Source: JAFDWI01 sp964595905 (lineage in GTDB: Bacteria; Actinomycetota; Acidimicrobiia; Acidimicrobiales; Iamiaceae). Taken from it: a stretch of DNA of 55,279 bases. The notes below the pieces were generated by a model. That model was given only the letters and a program-made list of their open reading frames with translations, made no database searches and was not told the DNA's origin. Location: NCBI GenBank assembly GCA_964595905.1, contig CAZQSU010000006.1:1-55279 (forward strand). Reading direction: 5' to 3'. This document shows, piece by piece, positions 26,134 through 34,701 of this stretch (positions are counted from its first letter, which is position 1; the number at the start of each line of letters is the position of its first letter). The position numbers and the translations under genes are program-made.

Positions 26134-28040
26134 ACCCCGACGACCCGCTCGACGCCGACGAGATCGAACGGGTCGTGGCGGCGGTCCGGGCGACCGGCAG
26201 ACTCGGCGACGCGGCCTGGTTCTCGATCGTCGCACTCGAAGAACGCCCCGGCACCCACGCGCGACGGGGGCGTGGCCCCGAGGCGACCGAACCTCGACCG
26301 CGTCTCGCCCGGGTCGTCGTGGTCGACGGACCCGGTGCATCGCTCGTCGAGGCCCGGGTCGACGTCGCGGCCGCCGAGGTCATCGACTGGCAGGTCCTCG
26401 ACGACGTCCGTCCCGCGCTCGGCATGGGCGAATGCCTGATCGTCATGGCCGCGTTGCACGGCGACCGGTCGTTCCGTGCGGCACTGGCGAAGCGGGGCAT
26501 CGACGACGTCGACCAGGTCCAGATCGACCCGTGGCCGGCGGGCGCGTTCGCCGCGGACGACGCCCACGACCGACGGGTCGCCCGCTGTCTGTGCTATCTG
26601 CGACCCGGGCGTGACGCGAACCCCTACGCGCGCCCCATCGAGGGGCTCAACCCGTTGGTCGACCTGGCCACCGGCGAGATCCTCGACATCGGTGACCGGA
26701 CGATCGTGCCGGTTCCCGAGGCCGCGGGCAGCTACCTCCCCGAGGACCAGCCGGCGCTGCGCGACGACCTGCGCCCGTTGGACATCGTCCAGCCGGACGG
26801 CCCGAGCTTCACCGTCGAGGGACACGTGTTGCGCTGGCAACGCTGGGACCTGCACGTCGCCCTCGACGCGATCGAAGGCCTCGTCCTCCACGACATCTCG
26901 TACACCGACCACGGGCGCCGGCGGCCGATCCTGCGGCGGGCGTCGATCGCGGAGATGGTCGTGCCCTACGGCGACCCCGATGCCTCCCAGGCGTTCAAGA
27001 GCGCGTTCGACGTGGGCGAATGGGGTCTGGGGCGCATGGCGAACTCGCTCACCCTGGGGTGTGACTGTCTCGGCGAGATCACCTACCGCGACGCGGTCAT
27101 CCCCGACGAACAGGGCCGCCCGCTGGTGATCCCCAACGCGATCTGCATCCACGAGGAGGACTTCGGGATCCTGTGGAAGCACGTCGACCTGCACACCGGC
27201 CGGGTCGAGGTCCGACGCAACCGCCGGCTCGTCGTCTCGTCGATCTCGACGATCGGCAACTACGAGTACGCCTTCTACTGGTACTTCCACACCGACGGCA
27301 GCATCGGCCACGAGGTCAAGCTGACGGGCATCATGTCGCCCAAGGGCATCGTCCCCGGTGACGAGCCGAGGTACGCGACCGTGGTCGCCCCGGGGGTCGC
27401 GTCGGCCGTGCATCAGCACCTGTTCTGTGCCCGTCTCGACTGCTGGATCGACGGCCCGGTCAACGAGGTGCACGAGGTCGACGTCGTCGCCGCGGGTGTC
27501 GACGACGCCAACCCGTTGGGCAACGCCTTCGCGCCCGTCGTGACACCGCTGACCACCGAGCTCGCCGCCCGGCGCGACGTCGACGTGGCGCGCAGTCGCA
27601 CGTGGCGCATCGTCAACCCCGCGGCCCGCAACGCCGTCGGCGCCCCGACCGCGTACGAGCTCCGGGCCGGGCCGACGCCGACGCTGCTGTCGCATCCGGA
27701 CTCGTCGGTCGCCCGGCGAGCCGGGTTCGCCCGTCACAACCTGTGGGTGACCCCGGCGACCGACGGTGAACGTCGGCCCGCCGGCGATCATCCGAACCAG
27801 CACGACGGGGGTGACGGTCTGGCCGCCTGGACCGCCGCCGACCGCCCGCTCACCGACTCCTCGATCGTGGTGTGGCACACCTTCGGCATCACGCACGTGC
27901 CACGGCCCGAACAGTGGCCGGTCATGCCGGTCGACGTCTGTGGCTTCTCGCTCGTCCCCTTCGGCTTCTTCGACGAGAACCCGGCCATGGACCTGCCGCC
28001 GACCTCCCACGGCGAGCACTGCGCCCACGACGGGTGCTGA
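26130..28040 (+). CDS. Copper-containing primary amine oxidase (TPQ cofactor)
   Basis: A 636-residue amine oxidase with intact catalytic features. The topaquinone precursor Tyr378 is in IGNYEYAF and the catalytic base Asp294 is in SAFDVGEWG. The copper ligands His428 and His430 are in AVHQHLF, with a third at His589 in GITHVPRPEQWPVMP. The numbering runs 3-4 residues below the known Arthrobacter globiformis enzyme. No signal peptide is visible, so it is probably cytoplasmic, as that enzyme is. It converts primary amines to aldehydes, ammonia and hydrogen peroxide. ATG 26130 overlaps the alcohol dehydrogenase stop by 4 bases, so the two are co-translated and may handle successive steps. Confidence 0.96.
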   Translation: MNPDDPLDADEIERVVAAVRATGRLGDAAWFSIVALEERPGTHARRGRGPEATEPRPRLARVVVVDGPGASLVEARVDVAAAEVIDWQVLDDVRPALGMGECLIVMAALHGDRSFRAALAKRGIDDVDQVQIDPWPAGAFAADDAHDRRVARCLCYLRPGRDANPYARPIEGLNPLVDLATGEILDIGDRTIVPVPEAAGSYLPEDQPALRDDLRPLDIVQPDGPSFTVEGHVLRWQRWDLHVALDAIEGLVLHDISYTDHGRRRPILRRASIAEMVVPYGDPDASQAFKSAFDVGEWGLGRMANSLTLGCDCLGEITYRDAVIPDEQGRPLVIPNAICIHEEDFGILWKHVDLHTGRVEVRRNRRLVVSSISTIGNYEYAFYWYFHTDGSIGHEVKLTGIMSPKGIVPGDEPRYATVVAPGVASAVHQHLFCARLDCWIDGPVNEVHEVDVVAAGVDDANPLGNAFAPVVTPLTTELAARRDVDVARSRTWRIVNPAARNAVGAPTAYELRAGPTPTLLSHPDSSVARRAGFARHNLWVTPATDGERRPAGDHPNQHDGGDGLAAWTAADRPLTDSSIVVWHTFGITHVPRPEQWPVMPVDVCGFSLVPFGFFDENPAMDLPPTSHGEHCAHDGC

Positions 28041-28066
28041 ACGACGGCGCGACGACCGGGTGACGC

Positions 28067-28777
28067 TCAGGCGCCGGTCACGCCCGCCTCGGCGATCACG
28101 TCGACCGCGTCGGCGCTGGGTCCCTGCCAGGTCACCGAACCGCGCCGCAACAGCACGGCCCGGTCGCACAGCTCCAGGGCGTGCGACACGTGCTGTTCGA
28201 CGATCAACAACGCCGTGCCAACCGCACGGAGCTTCGCGAGGTTCGCGTACACCTGCTCCACCACGATCGGCGCGAGTCCCAACGACAGCTCATCCGCGAT
28301 CAGGACCTTGGGCGCCTCGACCAGGACCCGGGCCATCGACAACATGCGCTGCTGCCCACCCGACAGCGTGCCGGCGATCTGACGGCGCCGATCGGCCAGC
28401 ATCGGGAACAGCTCATAGGCCTGCTCGAGGGCCTCGGCGACCCCGCGGCGACCGCGCGACGCACGGAACGAGAGCGTGAGGTTGTCTTCGACCGAGAGCG
28501 TCGCGAACACCGAGCGCCCTTCGGGCGCGTGGGCCACGCCCGCGCGGACGAACCGGTGCGGTGCCGATCCGGTCAGGTCGGTTGCGTCGACGAGCACCGA
28601 ACCTGCCGAGGGCGCGACCAGACCGCTGGCGACCCGTGCGACGGTCGTCTTGCCCGCCCCGTTCGGCCCGATGAGCGCGACCGCCTCGGCGGGTGCCATC
28701 GCGAGCGACACGTCGAACAGGGCCTTGAACGGACCGTAGGAAGCCGACACCGAGCGGAGCTCGAGGACGGTGGTCAC
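28067..28777 (-). CDS. Branched-chain amino acid-type ABC transporter, ATP-binding protein (LivF-like)
   Basis: A 236-residue ATPase read from GTG 28777, overlapping the upstream ATPase stop by 4 bases. Walker A GPNGAGKTT is at 37-45, the signature LSGGQQ at 138-143 and Walker B VLIADE at 158-163, followed by LSLGLAP, typical of LivF. It is the last gene of an importer operon of substrate-binding protein, fused permease, LivG and LivF. It energises uptake together with the LivG-like partner. The substrate is a branched-chain amino acid, amide or related compound and cannot be specified. Confidence 0.95.
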   Translation of the reverse strand: MTTVLELRSVSASYGPFKALFDVSLAMAPAEAVALIGPNGAGKTTVARVASGLVAPSAGSVLVDATDLTGSAPHRFVRAGVAHAPEGRSVFATLSVEDNLTLSFRASRGRRGVAEALEQAYELFPMLADRRRQIAGTLSGGQQRMLSMARVLVEAPKVLIADELSLGLAPIVVEQVYANLAKLRAVGTALLIVEQHVSHALELCDRAVLLRRGSVTWQGPSADAVDVIAEAGVTGA

Positions 28778-29574
28778 GTCGTGTCCGCGGGGATGCCCAG
28801 GTACGCCTCGCGCACCTGCGGTGACGCGAGCACCTCGTCGGTCGGACCCTCGGCGGCCAGATGGCCGGCGTCGATCGCGTAACACCGGTTCGTGAACGAC
28901 GCGACGAAGTCGACGTCGTGCTCGACGAGCAGCACCGCGAACCCCTGCTCGGCCTGCACGTCGAGCAACGTGCGTGCCAGATCGGCCGTCTCGGCCGAAT
29001 CGAGCCCCGACGACGGTTCGTCGAGCAGCAGCAGCCGCGGCCGGATCATCAACGCCCGTCCCACCTCGAGGAGACGACCCTGACCCAGGCTGAGGTGCTC
29101 GCTCGGTTCGTCGGCCAGCTCCGCGAGCCCGAGCAACGCGAGCACGTCGTCGCAGGCGGCGATCTCGGTGGCACGTGGCCGTCCCAACCCCAGCAGGTCG
29201 CGCACCAGCCATCCGCTGTCGCGCCGCGTGCGTTCCGCGATCAGCAGGTGCTCACGCACCGTCGCCTCGGCGAACAACTCGATGCGTTGGAAGGTCCGCC
29301 CGATGCCGAGGCGAGCCCGCTCGTGGACCCGGAGCCGGGTCACGTCGGTGCCGTCGATCTCGACCGTGCCGCCGTCGAGGTGCTCCACGCCCAACAGGCA
29401 GTTGAACAGGGTCGTCTTGCCCGCGCCGTTCGGTCCGATCAGCCCGACCAGCTCGCCGGGTTCGATCGCGACGGTCACGTCCGACAGCGCGTCGATGCCC
29501 GCGTAGGACTTGGTGACCCCGCACCCGGCGAGCACGGGCACCTTTCCCGAGGGTCCCAGCACGCGGGGGGTCAC
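28774..29574 (-). CDS. Branched-chain amino acid-type ABC transporter, ATP-binding protein (LivG-like)
   Basis: A 266-residue ATPase from GTG 29574, overlapping the permease stop by 4 bases. Walker A GPNGAGKTT is at 47-55 and Walker B is LLLLDEPSSGLD. The LivG-type GRTFQRIELF segment is present. The signature motif reads LSLGQGRLLE rather than LSGGQ, a change that is common in LivG-type subunits. It pairs with the LivF-like protein in a heterodimeric ATPase. Confidence 0.95.
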   Translation of the reverse strand: MTPRVLGPSGKVPVLAGCGVTKSYAGIDALSDVTVAIEPGELVGLIGPNGAGKTTLFNCLLGVEHLDGGTVEIDGTDVTRLRVHERARLGIGRTFQRIELFAEATVREHLLIAERTRRDSGWLVRDLLGLGRPRATEIAACDDVLALLGLAELADEPSEHLSLGQGRLLEVGRALMIRPRLLLLDEPSSGLDSAETADLARTLLDVQAEQGFAVLLVEHDVDFVASFTNRCYAIDAGHLAAEGPTDEVLASPQVREAYLGIPADTT

Positions 29575-31670
29575 CCGCTGCTCCCGCGTCGGAGCGCCAC
29601 GGCCGACAGCTCCGGGTCGGGGTCCTTGCGTCGGCCCGATCCCCAGTGACGTTCGATGAAGGCGAAGGCGTTCCGCTTGCCATTCTCGACCAGGCCTTCG
29701 GGGTGGCGAGCGAACTGCATCGCCCCGAGGCCGAACAGCACGAACGTCCACGTGCTCGACACCGGGAAGAACGACGGGATGTGCTGGGCGCCCCGGGTGA
29801 TCCAACCGATGAACGCGCCCGAGAGCAGGACGGCGTCGAACAGCCCGTACGCCGCCCCGGCCTGCAGCGCCCCTTCGACGGTCCGCGCCCCCAACGACAC
29901 CACCAGCACCAGCCAGAACAGGCTCGCGAAGGGCGAGAAGTTCGAGGCGTAGTTCACGTCCTGCTGCTGGATCGCCAGCAACCCGCCGCCGAGCCCGGCG
30001 ATGAACGCCGACACGGTGAACGCCGTGATTCGGGCCCGTGCCGGCGAGATGCCGATCGACTGGGCACCGAGGCGCGAGCCGCGCAGCGCCCGCAGGGTCT
30101 GGCCGACCGTCCCCGAGCGGATCAACACGACCCCGGACGCGATCACCGCGAGGACCACGACGGCCAGCACGAGGAACGCCCGGTCGTCGGTCAGATCGAT
30201 GCCCCCGAGGGTGGGGCGCGGCACCCGCGTCCCTTCGGCGAGCGCGGTCGAACCGCCACCGATCCACGAGAACTTCACCATCACCGAGTCGAAGAAGTAC
30301 GCGAACGCCAGCGTCGCGATCGAGAGCCAGATCCCTCCCAGGCGCAGCACGGGCAGGGCCAGCACCGCCCCGACGGCCGCGGCGACGACCCCGCCCACGA
30401 CCATCGCCGGGAGTACCGACATGCCCGCGCTGGTGGCGAGTTGGTAGACCGTGAATGCACCGATCGCCGCGAAGGTGCCCTGACACAGCGAGATCTCGCC
30501 GGCGAACCCGGTGATCACCGTGATCGACAGGAAGATCACCGTGAGCACGACCGCCTGGGTCACCAGGTACAGCCACGACTGATCGGCGCGGAAGAACACG
30601 ACGAGTCCGACCACCACGAAGAACACCGCCCAGAAGCCCTGGGTGAGGCGGGTCAGCAGATGCGACCGGGTGAGCGCCGCCGGCGCCGGCGGCGGCGGAT
30701 CGACCCCCGAGAGCGGGTCGGCCACGGCGCGGCTGTGTCGGATCGCCGGCCAGAACACCAACACTGCGAACAGAACCACGAAGGGCACGGCGGGCGCGAA
30801 GTTCTCCTGGATCGTGGCCAGGAACGGCACCGAATCCGACCAGCGGGGAAGGAACGTGGCCAGGAACGCCAGCAGCCAGCCCAGACCGATGCCACCGACC
30901 AGGGTGCGGGGCAGGCTCACCAGCTTTCCCACCGCGGCCGCGGCGATCGCGATGACCATCAGGTCGAAGAACTGGTCCGACTCCAACGAGTTGAACGTCG
31001 GGGCGATCAACACCCCGGCGAGCCCGGCGAACAGGCTCGACAACGCCCACGAGAACGACGACACCAGATCGGACCGGACCCCGTTCAGCTCGGTCATACG
31101 GGGGCTCTCCACCACCGCCCGCATCCGCAGGCCGATGGCCGAGTAGCGGAACAGCACCGCCAACGCGCCCATCGCGATCAGTGCCACGCCGATCGCGGTG
31201 AGTTCGTTCCGGCTGAGCGAGTACACGCCGAACGGGTCGTAGAAGACCGTCGCGCCGCTGGGCACGATCCCGAGCGGGGTCGTGCCCGCGACGGCCTGGA
31301 AGTCGACGACGAGGTCGAACAGCGGTGGCAGGGCGACGGCGAGGCCGATCGTCACCACCAACTTCGCGATCGACGAGGCGGTGCGCAGATGCCGGAAGAC
31401 CAGCCGTTCGAGCAGGACGCCCAGGCCGGGTGCCAACACGAACACCGCGACGACCAGCGCGGGCACGGTCGGCCAGTTCCAGACGGTGCGGGCGTGGAAG
31501 TACATCGCCGCCGACACGTACGCCTGCGCGCCGAGGGCGAGGTTGAACACCCCCGAGGTCTTGTAGGTCAGGACCAGCCCGAGTCCCAGCAGAGCGTAGA
31601 CGGTGCCGGGCGGTGTCCCCTGGAGCAGGGACCGCAGGACGTCTGCGGGAATCGACGCGCCGAGGATCAT
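29571..31670 (-). CDS. Fused ABC transporter permease (LivH-LivM fusion)
   Basis: A 699-residue polytopic membrane protein joining both permease subunits. The N-terminal half has the LivH motif TYKTSGVFNLALGAQA at about 35-50. The C-terminal half has the LivM motif GEISLCQGTFAAIGAF at 391-406. Each half carries about eight hydrophobic segments, joined near 310-340 by a proline-rich linker (DPPPPAPAAL). The gene follows the binding-protein stop by 16 bases and overlaps LivG. The fusion fixes the stoichiometry of the two halves; such fusions occur in other actinobacteria. Confidence 0.94.
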   Translation of the reverse strand: MILGASIPADVLRSLLQGTPPGTVYALLGLGLVLTYKTSGVFNLALGAQAYVSAAMYFHARTVWNWPTVPALVVAVFVLAPGLGVLLERLVFRHLRTASSIAKLVVTIGLAVALPPLFDLVVDFQAVAGTTPLGIVPSGATVFYDPFGVYSLSRNELTAIGVALIAMGALAVLFRYSAIGLRMRAVVESPRMTELNGVRSDLVSSFSWALSSLFAGLAGVLIAPTFNSLESDQFFDLMVIAIAAAAVGKLVSLPRTLVGGIGLGWLLAFLATFLPRWSDSVPFLATIQENFAPAVPFVVLFAVLVFWPAIRHSRAVADPLSGVDPPPPAPAALTRSHLLTRLTQGFWAVFFVVVGLVVFFRADQSWLYLVTQAVVLTVIFLSITVITGFAGEISLCQGTFAAIGAFTVYQLATSAGMSVLPAMVVGGVVAAAVGAVLALPVLRLGGIWLSIATLAFAYFFDSVMVKFSWIGGGSTALAEGTRVPRPTLGGIDLTDDRAFLVLAVVVLAVIASGVVLIRSGTVGQTLRALRGSRLGAQSIGISPARARITAFTVSAFIAGLGGGLLAIQQQDVNYASNFSPFASLFWLVLVVSLGARTVEGALQAGAAYGLFDAVLLSGAFIGWITRGAQHIPSFFPVSSTWTFVLFGLGAMQFARHPEGLVENGKRNAFAFIERHWGSGRRKDPDPELSAVALRRGSSG

Positions 31671-31686
31671 GGAGCCGGGTGGAGCC

Positions 31687-33063
31687 TCACCCGAAACTCG
31701 TGGCGACGGGATCCGACCACGACAGGTCGGTACCGGGCCAGCACAGCCAGGGCTTCTTCGGGTTCTCGAAGTCGGGAAGGGTGAATTTGCCGCTCTTGTC
31801 GACCCGGACGACGGTGCCGCACTCGGGACTGTCGAAGTCGGTACGGGTCTTCTGGGTGAACGTGCGGTGTGACTGCGCCCAGTCCGCGGCGGGCACGAGG
31901 CCGTCGGCCGTCCATCCCTTCAATGCGTTGGTCGCGGCGACGACCTTTGCCCGGTCGAAGTCGGGGCCGGCGGCGAGCAGACCGTCGTAGGCGAGCGAGG
32001 CGTTGATCCAGCCGACCATCGCGAGCTCGTTGACCGACGACTTCTGTTCGGCCATCCACTTCTCGAAGGTGCCCAGAGCCGAGCCGGAGGGGTCGGCCTC
32101 GAAGGGCCGGAACTGCACCTCGACGAAGTCGCCATCGAACAGGCCGCCCACCTTGCTGACCGCCTCCTGGTTGTAGGAATCAGAGTGGTACAGCGTGACC
32201 TTGTCACGCATACCGGCCCGCTCGAGTGCCTGGGCGAGCGTCTTCATCGCGTTCAGGTCGAAGCACGTGGCGATGAAGTCGACGCCGGCCTTCTTCATGG
32301 CCGTCACCTCCGGGCCGAGCCCGTTGGGCAGTCCGTAGGGCAGGTTGTCCTTCAGGTAGACCTGTTGCACGCCCGTCTCCTTGGCGTACTTCTCGAACGA
32401 CTGCGCAACCGAGTCGGCGCACTGCTGGGAGGTGGCGCTGGCGCTGTAGCCGAGGACGGCGGCCTTGGTGGCACCGGCCTTCATGGCCACGAAGGGCTGG
32501 ATGCGGCGGGTGCAGTCCGCGCACTGGATCACCGTCGAGGGGAAGACCGCTTCGCGGTTCGCCGCCGACTGCGCGTCGATGCCCCAGGTGTAGGTGGGCA
32601 CACCCGCATCGTTCAGGTTGCCCCAACCCTGGGGCAGCAGCGACGCCTGGAACGTGCCGAACGCCTTGCCGTCGCTGACGATGCCGAGGTCGACCTTCTT
32701 GTTGTTCGCGAGCTGGTCGTCGGTGACGCTGCCAACCTTCAACTTGCGGCCGTAGATGCCACCCTCGGAGTTGCGGTAGGCGAAGTACGCCTTCACCCCG
32801 TCCAGGTAGCAGTCGAGGATGCAGATGCCGAGCGGGTTGTTGGTCTTGGTGCCCACGACGGCGAAGTCGATGGCGCCGTCGGACACGCCGGGTACGTCGG
32901 TGATGGTGTGGTGGACGTCGCGCTGCGCGGCACCACCGTCGGCCGGCACCGACGTGGCGCTCGCGACGGTCGTCGACGTGGTCGAGTCCGACGCGTTCCC
33001 GCATCCGACGGCGACCAGCGTCACGACCAGTGCTGCGATGGCTCCCCGGAGAAGTCGTGCCAC
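31687..33063 (-). CDS. ABC transporter substrate-binding lipoprotein (Leu/Ile/Val-binding family)
   Basis: A 458-residue extracytoplasmic binding protein with a lipoprotein signal peptide. A hydrophobic stretch at about 8-19 is followed by the lipobox VAVGC with Cys21, then a Ser/Thr-rich linker. The mature part shows the type I periplasmic binding fold (IDFAVVGTKTNNPLG, LDGVKAYFAYRNSEGGIYGRKL). The start is GTG 33063 with AGGAG 6 bases upstream. As first gene it sets the specificity of the importer encoded after it. The substrate is unknown. Confidence 0.94.
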   Translation of the reverse strand: MARLLRGAIAALVVTLVAVGCGNASDSTTSTTVASATSVPADGGAAQRDVHHTITDVPGVSDGAIDFAVVGTKTNNPLGICILDCYLDGVKAYFAYRNSEGGIYGRKLKVGSVTDDQLANNKKVDLGIVSDGKAFGTFQASLLPQGWGNLNDAGVPTYTWGIDAQSAANREAVFPSTVIQCADCTRRIQPFVAMKAGATKAAVLGYSASATSQQCADSVAQSFEKYAKETGVQQVYLKDNLPYGLPNGLGPEVTAMKKAGVDFIATCFDLNAMKTLAQALERAGMRDKVTLYHSDSYNQEAVSKVGGLFDGDFVEVQFRPFEADPSGSALGTFEKWMAEQKSSVNELAMVGWINASLAYDGLLAAGPDFDRAKVVAATNALKGWTADGLVPAADWAQSHRTFTQKTRTDFDSPECGTVVRVDKSGKFTLPDFENPKKPWLCWPGTDLSWSDPVATSFG

Positions 33064-33188
33064 GGTTGCTCCTGTGTCTTGATGCTCGTCTGGGTTGGTG
33101 CTCGTGAGGCCGATGGACCGACGCCGCGTAAAGGTGACGCCGGAGTTAGATTGAGCGTACCGCAGCCGGAAGACCCGAGGAGCGCGAT
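33064..33188. promoter_or_regulatory. Divergent promoter region of the importer operon and an SDR gene
   Basis: These 125 bases separate the minus-strand importer operon from the plus-strand SDR. The importer side has a clear AGGAG ribosome site next to GTG 33063; the SDR side has GAGGAG before GTG 33189. An AT-richer spot around TTAGATTG (about 33146-33153) could be a -10 region for the plus strand. No operator was recognised. Confidence 0.4.
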
Positions 33189-34001
33189 GTGGTGAACCCC
33201 GATCATTCTTCCCGTCGGGGGTGCCCGATCGGCCCGGGAACGACCGTGCTCGTCACCGGCGCGTCGTCGGGTATCGGCGCGGCCACCGCCGTGGCGCTCG
33301 CCGCGCGTGGCGCGACGGTCGGCATCGTCGCCCGTCGCGCGGATCGACTGTCGCAGGTGTTGGAGACCTGTCGGCAGACGGCCCCGGACTGTCGGAGCTG
33401 GGTGGTGGACCTGTCCGACCCCGACGCGGGCGCGGCCCTCGCGCTGGAGGCGTGGGACACCTTCGGTGGTCTCGACGTGCTCGTCAACAACGCCGGGGCA
33501 CCGATGCGCCGACCAGTGGAGCGACTCACCACGGGTGAGGTCGAGGCGACGATGCGGCTGAACTTCTTCTCGCCGGTCCACCTGTCGCTGGCGGTGCTGC
33601 CCAGGATGCTCGAACGCGACCGTGGCATGATCGTGAACGTGGCGAGTTTCGCCGGCCGGGTCGGCGTGCAGACCGAGGCCGCGTACTGCGCGTCGAAGTT
33701 CGCGCTGTCGGGTTGGAGCGAGGCGACGGCGCTCGATCTGTGGCACACCGGGGTGGAGGTGCGCCTCATCCAACCCGGGGCGATCGACACCGAGATCTGG
33801 GACCGACCCGGCAACGACGACCCGCTGTACGACGGTGAACTCGAGCCGGTCGACGATGTCGCACAGGGCATCGTCGCGGCGATCGAGGGCGACCGCTTCG
33901 AGCACTATCTGCCCGACATGCTCTCGATCGCCGAGTACAAGACCGCCCACCTCGACGAGTTCATGGCCGGCGCCGTCGCGTTCGCCGACCAGCGCCGATG
34001 A
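33189..34001 (+). CDS. SDR family oxidoreductase
   Basis: A 270-residue classical SDR with TGASSGIG at 23-30, NNAG near 100-103, catalytic Ser153, Tyr166 and Lys170. The start is GTG 33189 (or the adjacent GTG 33192), with GAGGAG a few bases upstream. The C-terminal tail after residue 210 is longer than the minimal fold and helical, as in the DltE/YqjQ-like SDR subgroup. The substrate is unknown. A small CGG-containing protein follows after 70 bases. Confidence 0.93.
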   Translation: MVNPDHSSRRGCPIGPGTTVLVTGASSGIGAATAVALAARGATVGIVARRADRLSQVLETCRQTAPDCRSWVVDLSDPDAGAALALEAWDTFGGLDVLVNNAGAPMRRPVERLTTGEVEATMRLNFFSPVHLSLAVLPRMLERDRGMIVNVASFAGRVGVQTEAAYCASKFALSGWSEATALDLWHTGVEVRLIQPGAIDTEIWDRPGNDDPLYDGELEPVDDVAQGIVAAIEGDRFEHYLPDMLSIAEYKTAHLDEFMAGAVAFADQRR

Positions 34002-34071
34002 CGCGCACGCGGATCGTCGGCGACGGCCCGTACCAGACCCGCCCCCCTCATCGATCCAGGAGACCGATCTC

Positions 34072-34383
34072 ATGACCGCCCCGATCAAGCCGGGTTCCCG
34101 TTGGCAGAGCGTCGCATGCGACACCCAGGTCGTCGTCGTCCGACCGCCGGACGTCGAGGTCGACCTGCGCTGTGGCGGTGCATCGATGGTGCCCGTCGAC
34201 GACGAGGCCGACGCGTCGCCTCTCGACGCGGCATTCGCGGAGGGCACCCTGCTCGGCAAGCGCTACGCCGACGACGAGTCGGCGATCGAGGTGCTGTGCA
34301 CGACCCCGGGAGCCGGCTCGCTGTCGATCGGCGATCGCCGGCTGACGATGAAGCGGGCCAAGCCGCTCCCGTCCTCGGACTGA
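34072..34383 (+). CDS. Small conserved-looking protein with CGG motif, 103 aa
   Basis: A 103-residue soluble protein starting at ATG 34072 with AGGAGA about 9 bases upstream. The sequence opens KPGSRWQSVACDTQVVVVRPP. LRCGGASMVP follows at about 51-60 and IEVLCTTPGAGSLS near 80-93, giving three cysteines. The pattern recalls small proteins near acyl-CoA metabolism genes in actinobacteria, but I know of no assigned function. The CxxT and CGG features might bind a metal or act as a rubredoxin-like knuckle; that is a guess. No membrane segment is visible. Confidence 0.75.
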   Translation: MTAPIKPGSRWQSVACDTQVVVVRPPDVEVDLRCGGASMVPVDDEADASPLDAAFAEGTLLGKRYADDESAIEVLCTTPGAGSLSIGDRRLTMKRAKPLPSSD

Positions 34384-34465
34384 CGCGCCACCCGGTCGGG
34401 TACCCGGACCGACGCGCCACCCGGCTCCGCCTCGATCACCGCACCGGTTGCCCCGATTCCCAGTG

Positions 34466-34516
34466 CGAACTCTGGGAGGGTTCCGGCGTTCATCGTGGGT
34501 TTCCTCCCAGAGTTCG
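34466..34516 (+). repeat. Palindromic element, copy 1
   Basis: A 51-base element: arm CGAACTCTGGGAGG (34466-34479), 23-base centre, then the perfect reverse complement CCTCCCAGAGTTCG (34503-34516). The centre is nearly the same in all copies, so the whole unit, not just the arms, has spread. Confidence 0.95.
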
Positions 34517-34558
34517 GCCGCGGTCGGGTTGCCGCGGCTGATTGCCCCGCCCTTCAAG

Positions 34559-34609
34559 CGAACTCTGGGAGGGTTCCGGCGTTCATCGTGGGTTTCCTCC
34601 CAGAGTTCG
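34559..34609 (+). repeat. Palindromic element, copy 2
   Basis: Identical to copy 1 over 51 bases. The arms extend by one more pair (G at 34558 and C at 34610), giving 15-base arms. It lies 92 bases from the 3' end of the DUF559-type gene and is followed directly by a G-rich pentamer run. Confidence 0.95.
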
Positions 34610-34618
34610 CAGCGGCGC

Positions 34619-34653
34619 GGAGTGGAGTGGAGTGGAGTGGAGTGGAGTGGAAT
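34619..34653 (+). repeat. Pentanucleotide tandem repeat (GGAGT)
   Basis: About six near-perfect copies of GGAGT, ending in a GGAAT variant. Short tandem arrays like this are prone to slippage, so the length may differ between strains. It is non-coding and lies just downstream of palindromic copy 2. Confidence 0.9.
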
Positions 34654-34701
34654 GGGTTCATCCACGGCCGCTTCGTCGAGCGACCGGATGTCGACGTCGG
34701 T

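Larger units (their letters stand above)
34384..34701. other. Repeat-bearing intergenic region
   Basis: This 318-base stretch between the small CGG protein and the DUF559-type gene has no credible gene. It holds two copies of the 51-base palindromic element and a pentanucleotide run, listed separately, plus an imperfect direct repeat of GACGCGCCACCCGG at 34382-34395 and 34411-34424. Confidence 0.7.

Noticed and set aside
29646..31784. A 712-codon plus-strand frame antisense to the fused permease
   Set aside because: The composition is Arg/Asp/His/Gln-rich without any domain; the minus strand gives a clear permease with family motifs.
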